From NCBI RefSeq assembly GCF_017377655.1, contig NZ_JAFREL010000035.1, forward strand, positions 57,526 through 121,525: a stretch of 64,000 bases of DNA. The letters are read 5' to 3'. The notes below the pieces were generated by a model. The model had not been told where the DNA came from. It ran no database searches and saw only the letters and a program-made list of their open reading frames with translations. The DNA is from Candidatus Enterococcus ferrettii. Lineage in GTDB: Bacteria; Bacillota; Bacilli; Lactobacillales; Enterococcaceae. Every line of letters begins with the position of its first letter. Within the stretch, counting starts at the first letter, position 1. Positions 58,825 to 64,000 of the stretch are shown here, one piece after another. The translations under genes were made by a program, and so were the position numbers.

Positions 58825-59979
58825 ATGATCAATATACTTTTTTTGCATGCTGGTGCTGAAATGTATGGGGCAGATAAGGTTCTCTTAGATTTAATACGAA
58901 ATTTAGATAAAAAAAAATATAAGCCATATGTTATTTTACCAACAAGTGGGATTTTAGTTAATTATTTTGAGAGGAATAATATAGATGTTGAAGTGATTCC
59001 CTATCCGATTATTAGAAGAAAGTATTTTAATCCGCGGGGAATAATAAAGTATGCAAGAGATTTGTTTATCTATTCTAAAAAACTAGCTTACATTAGTAGA
59101 AAAAAAAAAATTGATATAGTCCACACAAATACAGCAGCTGTGTTGGAAGGTAGTTATGTCAGTTGGAGACTCAAAATCCCTCAACTGTGGAGTATCCATG
59201 AAATTATTGTTAGTCCTAAATTGATGTTTAAATTCACTAGCAAACTAATAAGTTCTTTTTCAGATATTACAATAACGGACTCGATAGCAGTGAAGCAACA
59301 TCTCAAATCATCCGGTTTTTTTAATAAAAAAAGTATTAAAGTTATTTACAATGGAGTTGATAACAAGCGATTCTCACCTAATGTGGATTTTTCTTATTTA
59401 AAAGAAGAATGGGGTATTCCAAAAGATGCTAAAGTTATTGGAATGATGGGACGTGTGAACAGTTGGAAGGGACAAAATGACTTTTTGAAGGCAGCCAACA
59501 TAGTAATGGAAAAAAATTTAGATGTCTATACAGTGTTTATCGGGTCTGCATTTGAGGGTGAGGAATGGAGAGAACGAGAATTAGAAAATAGTATTAATCA
59601 ATCTCCATTTAAAAAAAGAATTATTAATGTTGGTTACCGTACTGATAGCGAAGCCATCTACAATCTTTATGATGTGTTTGTTTTGCCAAGTACTAATCCA
59701 GATCCGTTACCAACAGTAGTTTTAGAAGCGATGTCTACCGGAAAGCCTATTATAGGTTATCGTCATGGTGGGGTATGCGAAATGGTTGAAGATGGCGTGA
59801 ATGGAATTCTTGCAGATGTTGGTAATCCCGAAAATCTTGCTCAAAAAATAGATTTGCTTATTACTGATGACGATTTACGATTGAGGATGGGTAAGGAGTC
59901 TAGAAAAAGATTATTAGATAACTTTTCAATTGAAGCTTATATAAGAAATTATTCTAATGAATATGATCATCTGATTTAA
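58825..59979 (+). CDS. Glycosyltransferase family 4
   Basis: A 384-residue GT-B enzyme. The N terminus ILFLHAGAEMYGADKVLLDL is a widespread GT4 pattern. The donor domain has VIGMMGRVNSWKGQNDFLKA and the acidic motif LPSTNPDPLPTVVLEAMSTG, followed by IIGYRHGGVCEMVEDG. AAGGAGGA (58808-58815) gives good spacing to the ATG at 58825; an ATG at 58816 is too close. The sugar is unknown. It is A+T-rich and probably acquired with its neighbours. Confidence 0.87.
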   Translation: MINILFLHAGAEMYGADKVLLDLIRNLDKKKYKPYVILPTSGILVNYFERNNIDVEVIPYPIIRRKYFNPRGIIKYARDLFIYSKKLAYISRKKKIDIVHTNTAAVLEGSYVSWRLKIPQLWSIHEIIVSPKLMFKFTSKLISSFSDITITDSIAVKQHLKSSGFFNKKSIKVIYNGVDNKRFSPNVDFSYLKEEWGIPKDAKVIGMMGRVNSWKGQNDFLKAANIVMEKNLDVYTVFIGSAFEGEEWRERELENSINQSPFKKRIINVGYRTDSEAIYNLYDVFVLPSTNPDPLPTVVLEAMSTGKPIIGYRHGGVCEMVEDGVNGILADVGNPENLAQKIDLLITDDDLRLRMGKESRKRLLDNFSIEAYIRNYSNEYDHLI

Positions 59980-60094
59980 GCTAAAAGTTTGTTTAAGAAG
60001 TGTGTAAATAGAGATTACGTATTCACTTGATTGTGTTTATTTCCTTGAAACTAAGGAATGAATATAGATTGTAAAAGATAAAAGGATGATACGC

Positions 60095-60236
60095 GTGAAA
60101 AAAGTGGATCCAAAAAATGTAGAATTTGCGCAATGAAGAAGGACAAGCAAACTTAGAAAGACAGCGTGAGGTATTCAATGTTAATAGATACCATGAGGAA
60201 TTCATGCGTATTTATGATGTACTTTTAACAGATTGA
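60095..60236 (+). pseudogene. Remnant of a glycosyltransferase C terminus
   Basis: Within the roughly 300-base gap after the GT4 gene, two short frames joined by a frameshift can be read. GTG at 60095 (after AAAGGATGA) gives VKKVDPKNVEFAQ and stops at 60136. The other frame continues NEEGQANLERQREVFNVNRY and HEEFMRIYDVLL to a TGA at 60234-60236. The second part resembles the last helix of GT4 transferases. It looks like the tail of a deleted gene. The evidence is short, so chance similarity is possible. Confidence 0.4.
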
Positions 60237-60283
60237 GTAAAGTATCTTTTTTAAGGCTATATTGAAAGAATGGTGTGACTTTA

Positions 60284-60931
60284 ATGGAGTTCAATGAAGA
60301 TATTAGAAAAATTGATAAGCTTATTATTTTGAAAAATGCTGGAATAAAATTTATTAGAGGTTTTTTGCTAAGGCTATTTCTTAAAAAATCTAAAGGGTTT
60401 TTATGGGTTGGAAAACGTGTGACAGTTACTCATGGTAGACTTATCAACTGCGGAAAAAATGTTAAATTCGAAGATTATTCAGAAATACACGGACTGAGTA
60501 AAGATGGTCTTTTTTTTGAAGACAACGTTACTATTAGTAGAGGTGTTATGATACGACCTTCAAGTTATTATGGTGGAGATCTTGGAGAAGGTCTATTAAT
60601 CGGAGAAAACTCTTCAATAGGACCACTTGGCTATATCGGATGTTCTGGGAAAATTAAGATTGGAAAAAATGTTATGTTTGGACCAAAATGTAGCTTGTTC
60701 GCTGAAAACCACGTTTTTTCAGATGTTACTAGTGAAATTAAAAATCAGGGTGTCAGCAATAAAGGAATAGTAGTAGAAGACGATTGCTGGATTGGTAGTG
60801 GAGTAACTATCTTAGATGGAGTAACCATAGGTAGAGGCAGTGTTATCGGAGCTGGAACGTTAGTAACTAAAAACGTCCCAAGCGGTAGTGTAATTATTGA
60901 TAAAAGAAGCAAAGTGATGAGATTAAGGTAG
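60284..60931 (+). CDS. Acyltransferase with left-handed beta-helix (hexapeptide) repeats
   Basis: A 215-residue transferase of the LbH/NeuD-WbbJ type. Hexapeptide turns are seen as VKFEDYSEIHG, VTISRGVMIRPS, LLIGENSSIGPLGYIG and CSGKIKIGKNVMFGPKC. The C terminus has VVEDDCWIGSGVTILDGVTI, then RGSVIGAGTLVTKNVP, typical of O-acetyltransferases with acetyl-CoA. The His in AENHVFSD is probably catalytic. It would O-acetylate a sugar of the second polysaccharide. The start is the ATG at 60284; an in-frame GTG at 60275 is an alternative. Codon use is A+T-rich. Confidence 0.85.
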   Translation: MEFNEDIRKIDKLIILKNAGIKFIRGFLLRLFLKKSKGFLWVGKRVTVTHGRLINCGKNVKFEDYSEIHGLSKDGLFFEDNVTISRGVMIRPSSYYGGDLGEGLLIGENSSIGPLGYIGCSGKIKIGKNVMFGPKCSLFAENHVFSDVTSEIKNQGVSNKGIVVEDDCWIGSGVTILDGVTIGRGSVIGAGTLVTKNVPSGSVIIDKRSKVMRLR

Positions 60932-60941
60932 GGTGACACTT

Positions 60942-62336
60942 ATGAAGATAGTATCTTTTACGATGGTCAATAATGAAAGTGAGATTATTGAATCATTTAT
61001 CCGCTATAATCATAATTTTGTTGATGAAATGGTCATTATCGATAATGGTTGTACTGATAGCACAATCAGGATAATAAACAGTTTAGTCAATGAAGGGGTT
61101 AACATAACGGTTTATGATGAATCTCTAGAAGCATATAATCAATTCAGACTAGACAACAAGTACATTGAAAAAATCATAAATGAGAAAAAACCAGATATTA
61201 TAATACCGTTAGATGCTGATGAATTTTTAACTAGTGAAAGAAACCCTAGACTTATTTTAGAGTCTTTGTCATTAGAGAAGATATACTATGTGAATTGGAA
61301 ATGGTATGTGATGTCAAATAGGGATGAGCTTGATGAATCTTTCATACCGAATAGAATGCAATATAGGCTGAGGAAAACTGCATGGAATTATTCTGATGGT
61401 ACTTCAGTTACTAAAACAATCATACCAGCAAAATATTATAAACGCATGGGGTTAAAATTGTCCATGGGCCATCACACAGTATACGGAAATGAAAAGGTGG
61501 AAATAATTCAACTAGATGACTTAATGTTGGCGCATTATCGCGCGATTAGTGAGCAACAATTAATTTATAAAACAAGTTGCTATACAATAAGAGATATAGC
61601 AACAATGGAAAATAATTTCGAGACTGCCCAACGGACTAATCATATGGCATTAATTGAAGCAGGTGTTGATATGTGGGCGGCATCCGAAGAAGCATCTTAT
61701 GGGGGATATAGCAGAGATATTGTGCATGACCCACTAAGCCTAGAATTCTGTGATAATTCGACATCAATTATGAAATATACAACGTTTTCTAGAGAAAGCT
61801 TGGCAAAACGGTTATTAAATACCGGAAGAGAAATGGCTATTAAAGTCTATAATGTAGAAAGAGAAAGAAGAGAAAAAGTCTTGTTACAGCCCATTATATT
61901 ATGGTTAGACGGAGTTCATGGTGAAGAATGTATTTTCCCCGATCCATCAAACAGGATTACTATCTTAACTGAATTGTACAATGTACGTGGCTTGCTTACG
62001 ACGAATGAAGAGATTAAATTTTTAAAAGCTAATTACCGACTTATAGTAACATCAGATTTCATCAAATTTTTACCTCATCAATATATTGTAATACCGAATA
62101 CTGTGGATATCAACGAAGTAAGACAACAGTTGATAGAATTAGGGATTGATGGTAGTAAGATAATATCTGAACGAGATTATCAAAAAGAGTTGGGTCTGTT
62201 TCTGAGGTTCTACTGTGCTGTCAGGTTTATCCCAAGTATGTCGAAAAGAATATACTCTTATATTAGTAGGAATGGTATAAGGAGTACAACTAGAAAAATC
62301 AAAGATAGATTAAAAATTAGAAACAATAAGGGGTAA
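60942..62336 (+). CDS. Glycosyltransferase family 2, long form
   Basis: A 464-residue GT-A enzyme. The N-terminal nucleotide-binding part has FTMVNNESEIIESFIRYNHN, VIIDNGCTDSTIRI and the DxD-like IIPLDADEFLT. Residues 250-460 have no clear domain but contain ILWLDGVHGEECIFPDPSNR, a possible second function. The lengthy C-terminal half is unusual for a simple GT2. AGGTAGGGTG precedes the ATG at 60942, 13 bases after the acyltransferase stop. Specificity is unknown. Confidence 0.8.
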   Translation: MKIVSFTMVNNESEIIESFIRYNHNFVDEMVIIDNGCTDSTIRIINSLVNEGVNITVYDESLEAYNQFRLDNKYIEKIINEKKPDIIIPLDADEFLTSERNPRLILESLSLEKIYYVNWKWYVMSNRDELDESFIPNRMQYRLRKTAWNYSDGTSVTKTIIPAKYYKRMGLKLSMGHHTVYGNEKVEIIQLDDLMLAHYRAISEQQLIYKTSCYTIRDIATMENNFETAQRTNHMALIEAGVDMWAASEEASYGGYSRDIVHDPLSLEFCDNSTSIMKYTTFSRESLAKRLLNTGREMAIKVYNVERERREKVLLQPIILWLDGVHGEECIFPDPSNRITILTELYNVRGLLTTNEEIKFLKANYRLIVTSDFIKFLPHQYIVIPNTVDINEVRQQLIELGIDGSKIISERDYQKELGLFLRFYCAVRFIPSMSKRIYSYISRNGIRSTTRKIKDRLKIRNNKG

Positions 62337-62343
62337 AATGTTT

Positions 62344-63249
62344 ATGATTTGCTATTTAGTTCTACACTATAAAAATTTGTCTGATACAAAAAAGTGTATA
62401 CAGTCAATAATGAATATATCTACGAGTGAAGATAAAATACTAATTGTAGATAATGGCTCTGGAGATCATAGTGGATCAGAATTAAAAGAAATTTATAAAA
62501 ATAATCAAAAAGTTAGTATTTTGATATTGGAGCAAAATCTAGGCTTTTCGAAGGGCAACAATATTGGATATGAATTTTTACGTAGCAACTATGATCCTGA
62601 TTTTATAGTAGTTACAAATAATGACGTTGTCTTTCATCAAGAAACATTCCAAAAGAAAATTCGTGAAATCTATAATAAGAAACATTTTTATATTCTAGGT
62701 CCAGATGTTTACATACCTAGGAATGATGATCATCAAAATCCGCTATTTAAAAAGGGGATTTCTATTCCAGAATTAGAAAAAGAGATATTAGAATATGAAA
62801 ATTACGAAAAAAAGCCTAAAACTTTTAAGAGACGTTTGTTCCTTCATAAGCTAAAAAGGAGGATATATTCTAATTTTGAGTTTGCTCGAAAATTGGATTC
62901 CTTAGTTAGAAATAAAGATGAGATAGACTATAACCTAGGATATGAAAATGTAGGACTGCAAGGTTCTTGTCTGATTATTTCCGCTGATTATATAACTAAG
63001 GAGGTAAAGTTGTTTGACCCAGAACCGTTTCTCTATTGTGAGGAGATATTTTTATATTATAAGTGTTTGAAAAAGAAATACAAAACAGTTTATTCGCCTG
63101 AAATAGCAATTAGACATGAAGAAGCCGCGTCTTTTAAGAAATCTAATAAGAATGAATTGGATAGGATCAGGTTCATGTTGAAACATCACGTATTAGCTCG
63201 TAAGATGCTTTTAGAGTACTTACAAAATGATACAAAGCAGTCCACATGA
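62344..63249 (+). CDS. Glycosyltransferase family 2, rhamnosyltransferase-like
   Basis: A GT-A enzyme of about 301 residues. It has CYLVLHYKNLSDTKKCIQSI, ILIVDNGSGDHSGSEL, NLGFSKGNNIGYEFL and the metal site VVTNNDVVFH, as in WbbL-like rhamnosyltransferases. The later acceptor region has YENVGLQGSCLIISADYI and EEIFLYYKCLKK. AAGGGG precedes two in-frame ATG codons at 62338 and 62344; the second has better spacing. It is the last complete glycosyltransferase in the window. Confidence 0.85.
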   Translation: MICYLVLHYKNLSDTKKCIQSIMNISTSEDKILIVDNGSGDHSGSELKEIYKNNQKVSILILEQNLGFSKGNNIGYEFLRSNYDPDFIVVTNNDVVFHQETFQKKIREIYNKKHFYILGPDVYIPRNDDHQNPLFKKGISIPELEKEILEYENYEKKPKTFKRRLFLHKLKRRIYSNFEFARKLDSLVRNKDEIDYNLGYENVGLQGSCLIISADYITKEVKLFDPEPFLYCEEIFLYYKCLKKKYKTVYSPEIAIRHEEAASFKKSNKNELDRIRFMLKHHVLARKMLLEYLQNDTKQST

Positions 63250-63326
63250 TCCAGCGATCGTGTTTTGCGTCTATATCTTGTTATAGTGGAATCGTAGTTA
63301 ATCTTTAAAAGGAGAGGGTTGGGACA

Positions 63327-64000
63327 GTGGAAAAAGTAAGAACTCTAAATTTCAATTGGTTGATATGGTTAATGATAGTATCATCTTCAATGATAGTAAT
63401 CCAATTCTCTGGAAGGACCCTATTCCTATTCCTTCAAATTATTTTTTGTTTGGTTGTAGCTATAGGGACGAGTAAGATAGCTTTTTTTAGATTTAAAGAG
63501 ATTAATCTTATTTTTATTTTTATGCTGGTAACAGCGTTGTCTGCTTGGATTGGAGATTTACCAGATTCTTATAAAAAGGCAGCTTTAGTAGTTACAGTTT
63601 ACATGATTCCCATGTATTTTTCAGCGGCTTATGTGTATATGCTGATGAAGAGAGACAATAAGATGTTATCTGTCATTGTTAGAGCTATAAAATTGATGTG
63701 CCTTATACAGATTGTTTGGGTGCTCATTCAATATGTGTTACATACGTTCTTTGGAATCGATATCAATCAGATATTATTTACTGATGTATTTCGTTTTGTC
63801 GAAAATGCTTCATTTTATCGTAATTGGGTTTATTATCCTTCAGGGTTGACATGGCATTCTGCAGTTTTGGCGCCGGCCTTTGTATTAGCTATTGTCTTAT
63901 TTGATAGTCTGCCTATTCGCTTCCTAGCATTAGTAGCGGTGTTTTTATGTGGGAACTCTACTGCAGTTGTAGGCGCCGTAATTGCTATTCTATTATTAAT
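63327..64000 (+). CDS. O-antigen ligase/Wzy-type polymerase, N-terminal part (cut by window end)
   Basis: A frame opens at a GTG at 63327, with GGAGAGGG eight bases upstream, and stays open to the last base of the window (224 codons). The product has at least six hydrophobic helices (WLIWLMIVSSSMIVIQF, LFLFLQIIFCLVVAIG, INLIFIFMLVTALSAWIG, VTVYMIPMYFSAAYVYML and others). A short loop has YRNWVYYPSGLTWHSAV, a layout typical of Wzy and O-antigen ligases. It would polymerise the repeat unit of the second polysaccharide. Its 3' end lies outside the window, and codon use is A+T-rich like its neighbours. Confidence 0.75.
   Translation, partial: MEKVRTLNFNWLIWLMIVSSSMIVIQFSGRTLFLFLQIIFCLVVAIGTSKIAFFRFKEINLIFIFMLVTALSAWIGDLPDSYKKAALVVTVYMIPMYFSAAYVYMLMKRDNKMLSVIVRAIKLMCLIQIVWVLIQYVLHTFFGIDINQILFTDVFRFVENASFYRNWVYYPSGLTWHSAVLAPAFVLAIVLFDSLPIRFLALVAVFLCGNSTAVVGAVIAILLL

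Noticed and set aside
59100..59110. Poly-A run in the GT4 gene as a possible frameshift site
   Set aside because: The frame continues correctly through it with all family motifs on both sides; phase variation is possible in principle but nothing in the sequence shows it.

Overview
The window looks like chromosomal DNA of a low-GC Gram-positive bacterium of the order Lactobacillales, most likely an Enterococcus. This rests on strong AAGGAGG ribosome binding sites, sigma-A promoters, an LPXTG-like surface protein, an EfrAB-like ABC pair and the tatD-rnmV-rsmA order. The presence of fumarase and the beta-glucoside genes would suit a plant- or gut-associated species outside E. faecalis/E. faecium, but the species cannot be fixed from the sequence alone. 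No rRNA, tRNA, CRISPR array or intact transposase was seen.

Region 1 (1-31000) is mostly housekeeping and metabolism. It opens with the 3' end of a collagen-like surface protein. A fumarase/malic enzyme operon and metG follow. Next comes a beta-glucoside locus under two regulators: BglG-type antitermination controls a PTS permease, and an RpiR-family regulator faces a GH4 and a GH1 6-phospho-beta-glucosidase. Then come small unknowns (an Imm5-like protein, a 28-residue membrane peptide), a MarR/MATE efflux operon, tatD-rnmV-rsmA, a DUF3089 lipoprotein, trhO, a probable niacin ECF S component with paired operators, an atypical receiver/winged-helix regulator, a GH3 lipoprotein, a heterodimeric ABC exporter, and a membrane protein next to a stand-alone CpsB-type phosphatase. 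A Mga-like regulator is divergent from the polysaccharide genes.

Region 2 (31000-49000) is a first Wzx/Wzy-type polysaccharide cluster. It holds a polymerase-like protein, glycosyltransferases, a pyruvyl transferase, a flippase, a priming transferase, two Wzz proteins and a tyrosine kinase. It also holds a paralogue of the receiver/winged-helix regulator, a large Ig-repeat secreted protein, a lipoprotein, wecB, an LCP glycopolymer transferase and a 3D-domain secreted protein.

Region 3 (49000-51475) has two minus-strand unknowns (one with a DUF2922-like domain) and about 1.2 kb without genes but with inverted and direct repeats.

Region 4 (51476-64000) starts from a good promoter with an unusual three-gene module: a small secreted protein with a VKQTG sorting signal, a dedicated sortase and a four-helix membrane protein. 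It runs directly into a second polysaccharide operon: wzz, tyrosine kinase, CpsB phosphatase, priming transferase, several A+T-rich glycosyltransferase and modification genes, and a polymerase cut by the window end. The window therefore carries two sets of Wzz/kinase/priming enzymes, and the sortase module is the best candidate for an undescribed system.
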